A stretch of 64,000 nucleotides of DNA from Carposina sasakii (GCA_014607495.2 CP053157.1:6572001-6636000); one strand, 5' to 3'. Shown: positions 11,053 through 23,037, counted from the stretch's first letter. Numbers and translations: made by a program. Notes: generated from the letters alone by a model not told the origin.

Positions 11053-14000
11053 TGGTCCTTCGAGCCGGATATTTTGCGGTGACCTATTTATCAATTGCAA
11101 TTAGAAGAAACTATCGATGTAATTTGGACTAAATCAAGTGAAATACGGACTTAAAAGTGAAGATTCGTGTAACGTAAAGAAGATATTAGTGTACCATCAG
11201 TGAATTCCTTCTTATATCAAACGATTTATTTAGAACATTGACTTTGCTATTCACGCTAAACCAGTTAGTACCTACCTTCAGTTACGAGCGTGAGATAAGT
11301 TATGTGCACAAAACAATTTAAAAACCTAAGTAATTACTTATTGTGGAAGTGTGGACTAAATAATTAGTGTATTTCACTACTGGACATTGTGTTTAAAGCT
11401 AAAAGTGAAATTTTATGCATCTAATAAGCTACCTATATACCGCGCTTACCCCGCTGTACTGAGAACCTACCTACCTACTTGTCGTGGAAAATTCCTAAAG
11501 TTAGCGAATTATTTCGTTTTGGACATTAAAAACAGCTTTTGGAATTTTGCAACATGGAGTCAATTGAAGAATCTTTCGAAGAATTAACACTACTTCAAGT
11601 AGATGCGTCGGACAAATTAACCAAAGCTTATAAAAACTATAATAAGTCGCCGAAGGAAAGAATAACTGTTGGATACTTGCAAAGTAGATTGGAAACATTA
11701 GAAACACTATGGAAACAATTCAATACCAATCATGAGAAGTTAGTTTTGTGTGTTTCTAAAGAAGATAAGCAAAATTTTAGTTATTTTCAAAACGATGTGT
11801 CCAGTGAGTTTGAAGAGATGTACTATGCATATAAAGGTGATATGTTAAACATGTTACATAATCTTACGCCAGAAAAGAGTAATCAAAGCCAGGTTCAGGG
11901 CGATATGAGTACGTGCACAAGTAAGTCTAATACCTACACCAGTGATGTTAAGCTGCCGCATATTTCGCCTCCAACATTTAGTGGCAATTACACGGAGTGG
12001 CAATCCTTCCATGATTTGTTCCGAGTATTAGTACATAGCAACAGCTCACTACACGATGTGCAGAAGTTACATTTTTTGAAAACAGGCGTACAGGGCGAAG
12101 CAGAAGCACTTTTGCGTCAATTTTCCATCACTGGAGATAATTATGCTGTCGCTTGGGACATTCTCAAAAAACGTTATAATAACAAAAGGTACATTACAAA
12201 TAGCGTTTTTAAGAAGTTTTTTGGACAGAAAGCACTGATGCAAGAATCATCCGCCGCCGTGAGACAGTTACTGGATACATCCGTTGAATGTATGAGTGCA
12301 TTGAATAATATTGGTTTGCCCACAGATAAATGGGATGCCATTATCACTTTTATCGTCGTGTCAAAGCTAGATACAAGCAGTCGCAAACATTGGGAAGAAG
12401 CAATTGGTGGAGATTGTTCTGATGAGTTACCAACTTTTGAAAGGTTATAGTCGTTTCTGAAAACCAGGTTTCGCACATTAGAGATGGTAGAACCTGCGAG
12501 TAAGACTAGTAGCAAACCTAAGCCAGTGAGTCATCATATTACCACTACAAGAGAAGTACAGTGCGTCTTCTGTAAAGAAAATCACCACATCTACAATTGT
12601 AAACAGTTTGCAAAGCAATCACAAGATGAGAAAAGTGCATTCGTTCAAAATAATAGATTATGCTTCAACTGTCTTATACCGAATCACACCGTATCCAACT
12701 GCAAGCAGAAGAAATGTTGTCACATCTGTAAGCAAAAACATCATTCCTTATTACATCGAGATAAGAAAAATGCAGCCGAAATGATGACGTCAACAAAGGA
12801 AATGAATAATAAAGATGAAGATAATCAACTCAAGATAGCAGCGCATGTTATATCCCATGGACAACAACCTGGTCAAAGTGTATTATTAGCAACGGCACTG
12901 GTAGACGTTATATCAAGTTCAGGTCAGTCACACGTCTTCCGGGCTCTTATTGACCAAGGATCAGAGGCTTCGTTTGTGACAGCGAGAGTTGTAGAGCTCT
13001 TGGGTTTGAAGAAAACTAAAAGCAGTTGCGTGGTCTCTGGAGTTGGTGAAGGTAACCAAATGCGTATACAACATATGGTAAAGCTACATATTAAGTCGAG
13101 GTATGAATATAATTTTTCTATTAATGTAAATGCTTATGTACTGAAGTCATTAACACGTAGATTGCCTTCTAGAGAAATTATAGGTTTTGATTGGCCACAA
13201 CTTAATAATATGAAGTTAGCAGATCCAAGTTTTTATAGGCCAGGTAGGATAGATATCCTTCTCGGGGCTGATATATTTGGCAAAATCTTAAACTCAGGGT
13301 TTTTGAAGGGTCCGAGCAATATAGTAGCTCAATTTACACACCTTGGTTGGATTTTGTCTTGGGATCTGAATACAAACCAATGTTCTTCACAACATATAAC
13401 AAGTTTACATATTACTCATCAGGTTGCAGATGACAATCATTTTTTGAAGAAGTTCTGGGAGGTAGAGTCTGAACTTTATGATAGTAAGCAATTGTGGACT
13501 AAAGAAGAAGAGTTATGTGAAGAAATCTATCAACAAACAACCACAAGAGATGCAACTGGACGTTATGTGGTCCAGTTACCATTGAAGAACACTATTGAAG
13601 AGACAGTAAAACTATGTGAAGGCTCCAAGCAGCAAGCTGTAACAAGATTTAAACAATTGGAAAGAAAATTTATTAGAAATGGTAAGTTGAAATTTGAATA
13701 TACAAAGGTTATTCACGAGTATTTGCAGCTGGGTCACATGAAAGAGGCTGAAAAAGAGAGTGAAGATAATGCAGTTTATCTTGCACATCATGCTGTGATT
13801 AGAGAAGACAAGGATACATCAAAGGTGCGTGTGGTCTTTGACGCGTCTGCTAAAGGCGTAAATGGTCATTCCTTGAACAGCAGCATGATGGTCGGGCCTA
13901 CTATACAACCAGATCTGCGGAAGCTTATAATTCGTTGGAGATCGCATAAGATATGCGTAGTTGGCGACATAATTAAAATGTATCGTCAAGTTAAAATGTG

Positions 14001-14690
14001 TGAAAGACATGTAGATTTGCAGCGTATTGTCTGGAGAGATAATCCATCTGAAACTCTCAAAAGTTATCAATTACTTACAGTGACCTTTGGTACTGCAGCT
14101 GCACCGTACCTTGCTGTACGGACACTACAGCAATTAGCAGATGATGAAATCACAACTTATCCTCGCGGGGCTGCTGTTATAAAAGATTCGTTTTATATGG
14201 ACGATCTCATGTCGGGACATGAAGACTTAGCTGAAATAAAAAACATATGTAATGAGATAAATAAGTTGTTGAAATTAGGAGGCTTCCAAATGCAAAAATG
14301 GTCAAGCAATTCGGATGAATTACTAACATACTTACGTAGCAACATGGAGACTCCGGAACCTGTAAAAGAAATAATAGAGATTAAATTAGAAAGAGTGATA
14401 AAAATATTAGGACTTACCTGGGACAGAAAGGATGACACATTCAAGATCACCGTTAATTTACCGGAATCGAGGAATCCTGTAACAAAAAGAGTTATATTAT
14501 CCGATGTAGCCAGTCTCTTTGATCCATTCGGATGGTTGGCACCTGTAGTCATTACAGCCAAAATTATGATTCAGAAACTTTGGCTAAGCAATCTTGGATG
14601 GGATGACGAGTTACCTTCTGAAGTAATTGACGAGTGGATGACATACCGCAATGAGTTACATGAACTGACGGAGATAGAAATAGTTTTCGT
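11053..14690 (+). mobile_element. BEL/Pao LTR retrotransposon, 3'-truncated
   Basis: A leader beginning 'tggtccttcgagccggat' (11053-11070) precedes the gag start. This motif is one I recall from the untranslated leader just after the 5' LTR in insect BEL/Pao elements. The element carries gag (DUF1759-like), zinc knuckles, a DUF1758-type aspartic protease, reverse transcriptase and the start of the Pao/peptidase A17-like region, in that order in a single frame. RNase H, integrase and the 3' LTR are absent. Similarity to the family stops near 14685 and AT-rich unrelated DNA follows. One TAG interrupts the frame. The copy cannot be autonomous. Confidence 0.85.
11554..12450 (+). pseudogene. BEL/Pao gag region (DUF1759), ends at an in-frame TAG
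   Basis: I chose the ATG at 11554 because the upstream part of the frame begins at a non-ATG codon; this gives 298 codons before TAG at 12448-12450. The N-terminal ~130 residues are lysine/glutamate-rich and probably helical. From about residue 133 the sequence (LPHISPPTFSGNYTEWQSF, then an FLKTGVQGEAEALL-like stretch) matches the DUF1759 capsid-like domain of Pao/BEL Gag. In the family, Gag and Pol are translated as one polyprotein, and here the frame resumes directly after the TAG with family-like residues. The stop is therefore best read as a point nonsense mutation that separates Gag from the nucleocapsid and Pol domains, although programmed readthrough cannot be excluded from the sequence alone. 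Confidence 0.85.
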
Positions 14691-14703
14691 ACAAAAATAT
14701 TAA
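12451..14703 (+). pseudogene. BEL/Pao nucleocapsid-protease-RT region, 3'-truncated
   Basis: This continues the gag frame after the TAG; the first ATG is at 12484, giving 739 codons. Three zinc-binding clusters lie at 12562-12756: a CX2C-H-C cluster, a canonical CX2CX4HX4C, and a CHICKQKHHSLLH cluster. The aspartic protease signature is LIDQGSEASF, with the catalytic Asp codon at 12952-12954, followed by the DUF1758 motif DILLGADIFG. Reverse transcriptase follows: KVRVVFDASA, then the first catalytic Asp in GDIIKMYRQV (13966-13968), and the YMDD box at 14194-14205. All three RT aspartates are intact. The Pao-specific region (SDVASLFDPFGWLAP) starts near 14490. The frame diverges after about 14685 and stops at 14703, before RNase H and integrase, so roughly half of Pol is missing. 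Confidence 0.88.
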
Positions 14704-15366
14704 TACAATGTAATTAAATATTATAATAATTGACTGATACAATGTAGCAATTAGTCAATTAATATTTCCTAGTGGAGTTCAATTTAATACTTATTACATT
14801 GACACGTCAATAAGCTGAAGCTAAAAGTTCCTGATACATAGCCTTCACGTGTCACTTTATGGAATTCATTACTCGAATCCTAATGTACACCCTTCCACGT
14901 TCAGTGTACTAACCAAAATTATGATAAAGATCAAGCAGTGACACAAAGGTGTAACTATATGTAGTGTATACTGTACTGTTGTGTAAAAAGTTTGAAATGT
15001 TGTACATTGTCGTGCCGCATTCCCGGGATAGTTGATATAACTGTTATTCAAACATTTTATACAATGTTATAATGTTTAATATTTTTTATTGTATAAGGAA
15101 TTGACACTTGAAACGTGATAGGAAAAATGTGAATATAATTTCTACGTAGGTTTATATAACAGGTTTATCACAACATTGCTACATATACTTTATTTGTTGC
15201 TTAGTTAGTCTCACCTCTTTTGATCCTGGCTTACAGGAGTTGAAGTGACGGGAGTGAGTGGTAAGCCAATCCCGGTATAGGTACCTTTTTTGTTTGGTGT
15301 GGGTTATCTTATACATCTGACCCCACTATACACGTTATTTGGAGAAATATCCGAGTGTATATTATT
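14704..15366. other. AT-rich flank of the truncated Pao element
   Basis: No gene and no recognisable 3' LTR. The sequence is AT-rich, and I see no direct repeat of the region upstream of 11053. Confidence 0.45.
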
Positions 15367-15629
15367 GCCGCGTGGTGCCGGCAGAGTAGAATTCGTACCA
15401 CCCCGTGTCCGCCCGTGGGTATCGTACGAGGCGATTAAGGGTTTCCGGGAGGTGGGCAGCAGCGCTTCCCGTGTTGACAACATAGTCCAAAATACAAACT
15501 GCGGTCACCAACCCGCCTGCCCAGCGTGGTGACTATGGGCAAATACCCCCCATGGCATTCTTGTGGCGTGCCCTGGGGGAGGCCTACGTCCAGCAGTGGA
15601 CTGCAATAGGCTGCAAATGATGATGATGG
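15367..15629 (+). repeat. RTE-tailed short retroposon (family A), full-length copy
   Basis: It runs from 'gccgcgtggtgccggcagag' to 'gcaaatgatgatgatgg'. Near the end one frame reads WRALGEAYVQQWTAIG followed closely by the (TGA)n tail, which is the conserved C-terminus of RTE-clade LINE ORF2 proteins. No other RTE domain (endonuclease, RT) is present. The 80-codon frame crossing the 5' part is not a gene. Confidence 0.78.
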
Positions 15630-15759
15630 TATATTATTAGGTGTGTTTGGAATAGTTACGAAAACAATTTATATTGTATTCAATTCCGATTCCTAGAATA
15701 TGCTATATATTTTGTTTTATAAAAAAAATTAATAATTATTATCGTTTCTTCATTTGCAG

Positions 15760-15791
15760 GTAAACTTTCAGACATCTATTATGGTTAATAA
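15760..15791 (+). other. Candidate 32-nt micro-exon (weak)
   Basis: A good acceptor (tttcttcatttgcag) ends at 15759 and an excellent donor (gtaagtat) starts at 15792, enclosing 32 nt open in only one frame. There is no protein evidence, and chance pairing of splice-like sites in AT-rich DNA is common. Confidence 0.15.
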
Positions 15792-18598
15792 GTAAGTATC
15801 TAAACTTACATCAATTTATTTAATTAACGTCAAAATTTAATTCGAAAAGGTAAAACTAACTAATCTCAGCTAATGAAGCGATTACGCTGTCTGTTTCTTC
15901 TATAGTCCATACTGACTAGTATAACTGTCATAGGTACTCGTATATATGTACTTTTTGTTTTCGAAGTGAAATAAAGTACTACTTCATTTATGAGTAACCA
16001 AGAAATCTATGTACCTTATTTAATTTTAATATCAAGTAATTTTAAGGGATCTCCCCCGTCAGCTTGTCGCCAGACGGTCAGCGACGTCTGGGTAGTAAAC
16101 TTGGAGAAAGCCGCCATAACACTGTGTAAATGTGTGTATGTACTGAAATTCTGAATTCTTAAAACTAGCATTTGCTTTAAAAAGTTAATTGTATATTTTG
16201 AAATAACAAACACGGAATATCTATCTCCGCTTCTATCTCGATATACCTATCTGTAGTCGAACAATGGTCTTACGACCGAATTAAGCATCGGACACATGCG
16301 TGTACCAATACATATATAGTAGTATACAGTAGTAATTGTACCCGATACCACGACTATCGTAGACAACCGCTATTACGGGAGAGGCCACAATGCACAGGCT
16401 TATCCCGCTGACGTAATAAATAGGGTGGCCAACATTCGCAAATACAAGGGACATCTCCGACTATTAATGGGATGTTTTGTTTTTGTGAAAGCTATTAGTG
16501 GCTGAGGATTGGTCCATTAAGAAAAAAGCTGTGACAGCGTTAGGATAATACCTACAAAAATAATGAAAGATAGAATTTATGTTTATAATATGTACTTTGT
16601 TTTAATTAACTTATTTTAAAATATATTTATTTAGGTATGTTACCTAAGTACGTGTTTGAAAAAAAAACTTTATTCAAACAGGTACTTAGGTTAAAAAAAA
16701 ATTAGTAGTAGTAACTATGAAATGTTATGTGTGCATTATATTTCAATGCGATATTCGGTAGCTAAACAATATGTACACAATTTTATATAAATTTTCAAAA
16801 TAATTTTACAAATTCATTCCATAAAATATCATAATTCATGGTGCAATCAGTAATGAAAGTAGGATGGGTATTTTCAAGTCCTCACCGCGTGCAACTTGGC
16901 TTCAACATGGCAATAAAGTTTGTAGCTAGGGACCGAATTCCAACAATTTTTATCGACCAATAAAATGTCACTAGGTTCAGGTATTTGGCACCGCAATAAA
17001 ATTCCTTGAAACAATGTAAAAATACGCTGTATTTACAAATGAAATAATAAAACATGATTCAGAATTACTATGAAACCCTATTACTTTATCTCTCTATTAA
17101 TTTATATTACTCTTTGAGCCAATTGCTGGCACCCTCTTAAACAGTTTAAAATTCAAGACACATCCACGTTGTCATTTATAAAGGGTTTCCTGTAATCCAC
17201 TTTGGTCGAATTGCTTACCATGAGACCTTTAATGCAGTGACCTTTTTCTCCCATGACTTAATTAGGCCACAGCCGGAGACACACCCCTCTTTAACCTTTG
17301 TAACGCAGCCAATTAATCTGCACCCTTTTAAGTTATTGGAAAGTATTTTGGAAGAAATCGCAACATAAAGTTGGCAGAAAATAGTGAAGTTTTCTACTGC
17401 GTGCCATAAATTTGAGGGAAAAAGACAAAAATTGCCGGAACTTGTTTGTCGCGTATTGATTTATTCAGCCCGTAAATCTTTTATCGGATTAATCAAGCAC
17501 TATTCTGCCCGCCATTTTCCGTTCTAACAATATGGCGCATGAATTTGCAGTAATGAGCATGTAGCATGGTTCGGTTACTACTAATTTGGTAGTCATCTTT
17601 GAATATGGTTGAGAATGTTGAAATGATACCTATGATGGTGAGGATAAAGATAATAATGTAGATAAAGATAAATTATTTCGGAGTAGCTCATAATTATGTG
17701 CGTATTGCATTTTTCGTGCCCATATCTCGTTTCCGATCGCGACTTTAGATACCTGTAAATGTGGTTATGTTTAAAGGTGTTAGAGGGTCTCAGTGGTGGA
17801 CAAACACCCGTAGGAAACTTGAACTTTCTAATAGGTAAGTATCAACTTATTATAAACGTGATATAATTCAATATAATAATGTATATTTAGCCTAAATTAA
17901 TGTTTAAAAGTTGTTGTAATATGTAACAAAGTTGTTTTTCAATTGTAGGTAATCAAACATTTCACTTTTGAAATTGGATCTCAATTATACCTTACCTACA
18001 ACATTTTTTTTTATTTACAGACATTAAACAATTTCCCAATAAACTCCCGAAAAACTTAGACGTGTTTAAAAATCTTTAGATTTAATTTAAGGGAACTGGA
18101 AAGTTTGGAACTCCGTAAAAGCAATCAAGAATATTTTAAGCAAGTGAAAAATTTCTTCTTCCGCCACCGAATAAAATATTGGGTCCGATCGTCCCTCCGA
18201 TAGGATCTAACTTTGGCAACCCATCTTTTTAACTGCGTTGTCGTCAATTATCATTAGAATCTGAGGATAGGGCAGACGAGAATAGACCGTAACTCAATAT
18301 TAGTGCCTATAAAGGTGAATGATAACCGCATATCCGATGAGTGGATCTAAGCCCTTATGCAGGGTCTGATGCTGCGATATAGCAGGAAGCAATTTATAAT
18401 GTCTATGGTATTGATATTGGTTTCTAGTTTGTACTTAAGTATTGTTAGCGAAGGTTTATAGAACTATTAAAACTACTATAAAGCTTTTACTTTTGTGAAG
18501 TAGAGCATATAAAAAATATAGGTATAAGATGTATACTATATATTTCAGATAGAACTATATCTTTATTTTTGAAAATTGTTTGAACATTCCAGAGTTAT

Positions 18599-18675
18599 AT
18601 AGGAATTTCTTCACACTATCTGGAAAAATAAACATGTGATTTCGGGTCTCAAACTTTATGAGTAAGGTTCTTTAT
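18599..18675. repeat. Fragment of the palindromic TA-MITE
   Basis: The sequence 'aaaaataaacatgtgatttc' followed by 'gggtctcaaactttatgagtaagg' matches the right arm of the palindromic MITE at 20069-20328 with several substitutions. Both ends are missing. Confidence 0.6.
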
Positions 18676-20068
18676 ATGTAAGGTTCATAGGTTTTCGTTT
18701 AATATACTTACTCCTTGATTTCCACGCTGTATAGGCGATTCATTCAATTGATGAGGCGATTCAATTAATAAATAAGTAGCAAACTTTTGTGCTACGATCT
18801 ACACAGGTGGCACAAGTAAAGAGTTTAGTTGAAGTACTAAATAATTTACAAGAAAATAGTTCCAATGTATCCTGAGCGGATAAGTTGGTAGCACTGCAAA
18901 TAAGGACAAAATGCCTCCGAGTACGAACTAGCGGGCATTACAATTACAATGCAGTCCGTGTGAACGGACTCGGTGTCCAGAATTTGTGATGTGGCTGCCG
19001 TGGCGTGCCGTACCCCTAACACGGTAGTGCCAACATTAACCCGATTCTGCTATTTTATTTCAAATCGCTCACGAAATGGGTTGGTGTTTTTATTTATTCT
19101 GATTGTGCTTATTTTACATCTATCTTGAAGCTTTGAGGCCTTGAGTAACTTGAAAGATTACGATGTGAGAGTACCTATGACTTAACTTTTAGGCGCTTTT
19201 GCGTTGAGGTAACGCAATTAGGTTCTTAGACGTAGAGTGACTGAAAATACGAACAGGGTTCTCCACTGTTTATTATATTTTATATTTACTATATACTATA
19301 TATTTTTTAAGTGCAGCTTTAATCAAAGAAAATGCATCAGTTTTATATTGTAAGTACTTATTACCAATAAATATTGGTTGCACAGGTTTGTAAGTTGTTC
19401 AAAAGGTAAAATAGTGGAATCGGCGAAAAGGGGGTCTCATTCAATAGCCCTTTGAACGATTAAATATTCAAGTGTCTGTTTGTATGTACCTACTGATAAA
19501 CGTAGTTTAATCTAATAATTTAGTCTAATACTTTAAAAGATAGGATATCTAACATTATAAGTAGTTACGGTTAGACAGAAGTGTGTAAATAAATAACTTA
19601 CAATTTTCACCACTTTGTCTATATTTATAGCTAATATATTATTCTCATTTAAAGAATTAATAAAATAATTATTTATACAAGAAGTAGTCAACTAAAACAT
19701 AAGTACTTTCTGAATTCCAGGTCTTTAAGATCAGCTGTTAAAGTTCTGCATTGATTCCCAGCCATTCAGGATAAAGCATTTTACAGTATGTGTAAAAGGT
19801 ATAAATTTATCCAAGGTGCGTTCGACACTATGGCCAAAACCAACCCCATAAATATTTTCTATATTTTACTTATTGTTACAAAATCAACGTAATGTAGGTA
19901 CGCATTCTTCCTCGCAATAAGAAGATTAGCAAGCAATATCGATATATCAGATAAATAATATCGAGAAAGGAAGATGTATGCGACATCAGATTCCATTTCG
20001 TTTCGATGAGACATATTGACGAATGGATTTAATGGTATTAACTTTGATATAGGTGTCTGTAAGATATA

Positions 20069-20328
20069 CAGGGTGTAACAAAAAGGGTATGTTAAGCGAA
20101 AAGCTACGTAAATAGCCCACTGTAGAGAACCTATCCACAAAATTTGAGACTCGAAATCACATGTTTATTTTTCAAGATTGTATGAGAATTCCTGAGATAT
20201 TAAAAAATTCTCCATACTATTGGGAAAAATAAACATGTGATTTCGAGTCTCAAATTTTGTAGATAGGATTTTTACAGTGGGCTATTTACGTAGCTTTTCG
20301 CTTAACATACCCTTTTTGTTACACCCTG
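20069..20328. mobile_element. Palindromic MITE, TA target site
   Basis: A 260-bp element flanked by TA on both sides (20067-20068, 20329-20330). Left and right arms of about 105 bp are near-perfect inverted repeats, from CAGGGTGTAACAAAAAGGG at the tips to 'gaaatcacatgtttattttt' near the centre. Even the ~50-bp centre is partly self-complementary. It has no coding capacity. The TA duplication and long arms suggest a Tc1/mariner-mobilised MITE. Fragments occur at 7496-7533 and 18599-18675. Confidence 0.85.
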
Positions 20329-20727
20329 TATAATAATGTAGTGTATAATAATGTGTAGGTATGTATCATTGGACCCAATGTAATTAATTTTCTTAGTCGA
20401 AGTAACTGATTATGGTGATTCTCTTGCGTTTGCTTTTATGACATACATATTACTTTTAAAAGGAAGCAAAGAAACAATAGTAGGGCCAACGAGCATGCCT
20501 CGTAGGCTTGGCACGTCTGCCTATAAAGGGATTACAACTCACCACACGAGAAATACACTATAACACGAATTATTATGTTGACCTACAGGGACGTGTACAT
20601 TATAAATTACTGGTAATATTCATAATAATATTGATTAAAAAAAGGTGTCGCATATTTGACCCTAACACTCATATTCTTTACATACATACCAAAAATACTG
20701 GTCTGGTCAGTGTGACAGTACAAGGCG

Positions 20728-20842
20728 AGAGGTACCAAAATCAAGTCGGAACTGCGATGAATTTCTAGAGGTTCCAAAATCATGTCGGAACTGCGATGAA
20801 TTTCAAGAGGTCCCAAAATCATGTCGGAACTGCGATGAATTT
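20728..20842 (+). repeat. Tandem repeat, ~3 copies of 39 bp
   Basis: The unit 'agaggttccaaaatcatgtc' + 'ggaactgcgatgaatttca' starts at 20728, 20767 and 20806, with a few substitutions between copies. Because 39 is a multiple of three, a 71-codon minus-strand frame with a repeating peptide crosses it. There is no sign of a real gene. Confidence 0.9.
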
Positions 20843-21174
20843 ATCTCATGTTATATTTTTTATTATTATTATTTATTTATTATTCATTAAATAATTAAAC
20901 AAGCTAGATGAGATATAACTCATTAGCCAAATAAGCAATGCAAGTTACCTACCGCGACTGGTGAATTCTAGAATCGTATATTTCAGCTGGGACATAATAT
21001 TATAATGTGAGTTTGTTTGAATATTACAAGCCCATTAGGAATTTTATTTATGCGATATATTCAATAAATAAACAATTTCACCATTAAACATAAAAGCTAT
21101 TGCATTATATCTCGCATGAAATCATTTTTAATTCTAACAAAAGAATACATTATTGTTACTTAATACGTAACATA

Positions 21175-21250
21175 TCATCATCGTCATCATCATCATTTAC
21201 AGCCCTGAGAAGTCCACTGTTGGATATAGGCCTCCCCCAACAACCTCCAA
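21175..21250 (-). repeat. Family A (RTE-tailed) fragment
   Basis: Only the (TGA)n tail and ~50 bp of the 3' end remain ('catcatcatcatttacagcc', 'ggatataggcctccccca'). Confidence 0.7.
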
Positions 21251-21408
21251 TCCGACGTAACATATAACATAATGTAATTTTAAAGCAATATACAGGTTAA
21301 TTTATGCTTTAAATTTTAGATATTAATATGTGGGATCAAAAGAGTTTTCTAGACCATGGTCCATTAGACAATATAACATACGAGTAGAACATAGTATAGA
21401 AAATATAT

Positions 21409-21789
21409 AGGGTGATTTTTGGTCGTCAACGTTCCCGAAAACTAAGGAATCTCCTCATCATCACGATCATTTTTCTCCATGGAAGCATACCTGGGAAGTG
21501 TCTGGTTTCCAAAATATTAGGGTCCAAAGTTGAGTAAATAGACTGCGTTTTTCTGCATAAATGCACATAGACGCGCGTAGCAGGATTTTTTCACGAAAAA
21601 TTATTAATATCTGTCTATAAAAAAACTAACATAAACACTAGACACTATAAATTTCGCACGACCAAGGAATTTAAAATTTTTTTTCAAAAAAAAAATTTTT
21701 TTCCCAGCATTTTTTTTGGCATAAATTTACTTTATTTCATGTATAGAGTACGTACCCTTCGTTAAAGGTGGCCACAAAAAAACATCCTG
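21409..21789 (+). mobile_element. MITE family D, copy 1
   Basis: A 381-bp non-coding repeat from 'agggtgatttttggtcgtca' to 'aaaggtggccac' + 'aaaaaaacatcctg'. The ends are imperfect inverted repeats (CAGGRTG plus a T-run). Copies are at 38904-39284 (inverted) and 56519-56906. The interior is conserved ('ttgagtaaatagactgcg', 'gcataaatgcacatagacgc'). A family E fragment ('gtatgttcccaaaatggggt') follows within about 15 bp. Confidence 0.75.
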
Positions 21790-22022
21790 TATGTTCGTAC
21801 ATATAGTATGTTCCCAAAATGGGGTAACGAGAACTTAGCTATCGTAAAATTAATGGTGCTACTAATAAACAGCGCGTAAACTTGGCCTATTCCACTCTAA
21901 TCCACTGGGCAAATCCATAATATATCCTCGTTGTACATAACTTTTTACAGCAAAATATATGGGATATCTGTCAAATTGATCTGTCTTATACCTAACTAGG
22001 TAACTTAAAGCTTTTTATCAGT

Positions 22023-22106
22023 AAGGCCTTAAGGGTTTCCGGGGGTCGAGTGTTGACAACGTAGTCCAAAATTGCGTTCACCAACCCGCCCACCATAATG
22101 GTGATC
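22023..22106 (+). repeat. Family A (RTE-tailed) internal fragment
   Basis: It contains 'ttaagggtttccggggg' and 'tgttgacaacgtagtccaaa', corresponding to the middle of the family A unit. Both ends are missing. Confidence 0.65.
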
Positions 22107-22109
22107 TTG

Positions 22110-22899
22110 TAACAACTGGTTTACTGGTTTAGTAAAATTGGATGCTTCATAATTAAATCGATCGTTCAAATTAATACCGTCGCGTGATTTAATCGTCTAT
22201 CCTATAACTAGTGTCCTTTGTTCACAATCGCGCGTTTACTAAGCCTTAGAAACTATTCACACGACGATACGAGGGATCTGTTGTGTTCTATGGAGCTCTT
22301 ATAATTTCTGATGGTTCAACCATAGATAATTCTATTGTAGTACACGCGAGTACTTCTAGCACATCTTATCAAACGAGCACAATTTTACACAAAATAAATA
22401 GCCTGTATGCAATTTGTTTTTCTAAGAAAAAAAATTAAAAAGATTGTGGTAACATTTAACCACATAGTATTTGTTTGTTTATTAGCGAGCTGTTTGATCT
22501 TAATCAATTTAAAAATATCCCAAATAAATATTTTCGTTCTTAGATATTAAAGCCCTTGGTCTCCTATGGTTCAGTTTATAAATACGTTTGATTTGTTTAA
22601 TAAGTTAGTTATTCTATGAAACGGATTCTATACATTAAACAGCATTAATAAAATGTACCATTTTCTATTCAGCATGTGTGAATAGGACCTTAGATTTAAT
22701 TCTATGTATTATTGCGCCCGACAATCGCTAGTGTATTCAGGTCGTTATATCCGATTAGTAACACCTGCTTTATTCACTGCATAATGCTACACGTAAATAG
22801 GTTATGTTATTAGGATAAATAGATTTATGTAGCAAGGAACTAATGAAGCGGTGTAATTAGGTTTAGACACTGAATAGAAACATACCAATATCCAGTGTC
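22110..22899. other. Gene-free stretch
   Basis: AT-rich; no gene or repeat I can support. Confidence 0.45.
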
Positions 22900-23037
22900 G
22901 ATGCGGGGCTTCACTAGAATACATCAGCTGCATCTCCTTCCATGCATGTAGGAGCCGACTAAGTAGCTTAGGCGTTAAGCTAACAACTGGTCACTGATCA
23001 TTAACACCTGTCCCCGATATGAGATGGCTGGGAGATC
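22900..23037 (-). repeat. Dispersed repeat family E fragment
   Basis: The sequence 'gcggggcttcactagaatac' followed by 'atcagctgcatctccttcca' is the reverse complement of the right part of the copy at 47777-47940. The element type is unknown. Confidence 0.6.

Larger units (their letters stand above)
15640..20066. other. Long gene-free AT-rich stretch
   Basis: No protein-like frame. The part at 17040-17560 is somewhat richer in GC and in short motifs of homeodomain type (for example tttatcggattaatcaagc) and could be regulatory, but this is only an impression. A MITE fragment lies at 18599-18675 and a Helitron-interior fragment at 19728-19776. Confidence 0.4.

Noticed and set aside
12174..12515. 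Minus-strand frames inside the Pao element (also 13819-14070 and 14193-14561)
   Set aside because: Shadows of the gag-pol frame on the opposite strand.
15290..15532. 80-codon plus-strand frame, and the matching frames at 2829-3068, 24188-24630
   Set aside because: They run across the family A retroposon; only the last ~15 codons (in a different frame) are a real relic, of an RTE LINE.
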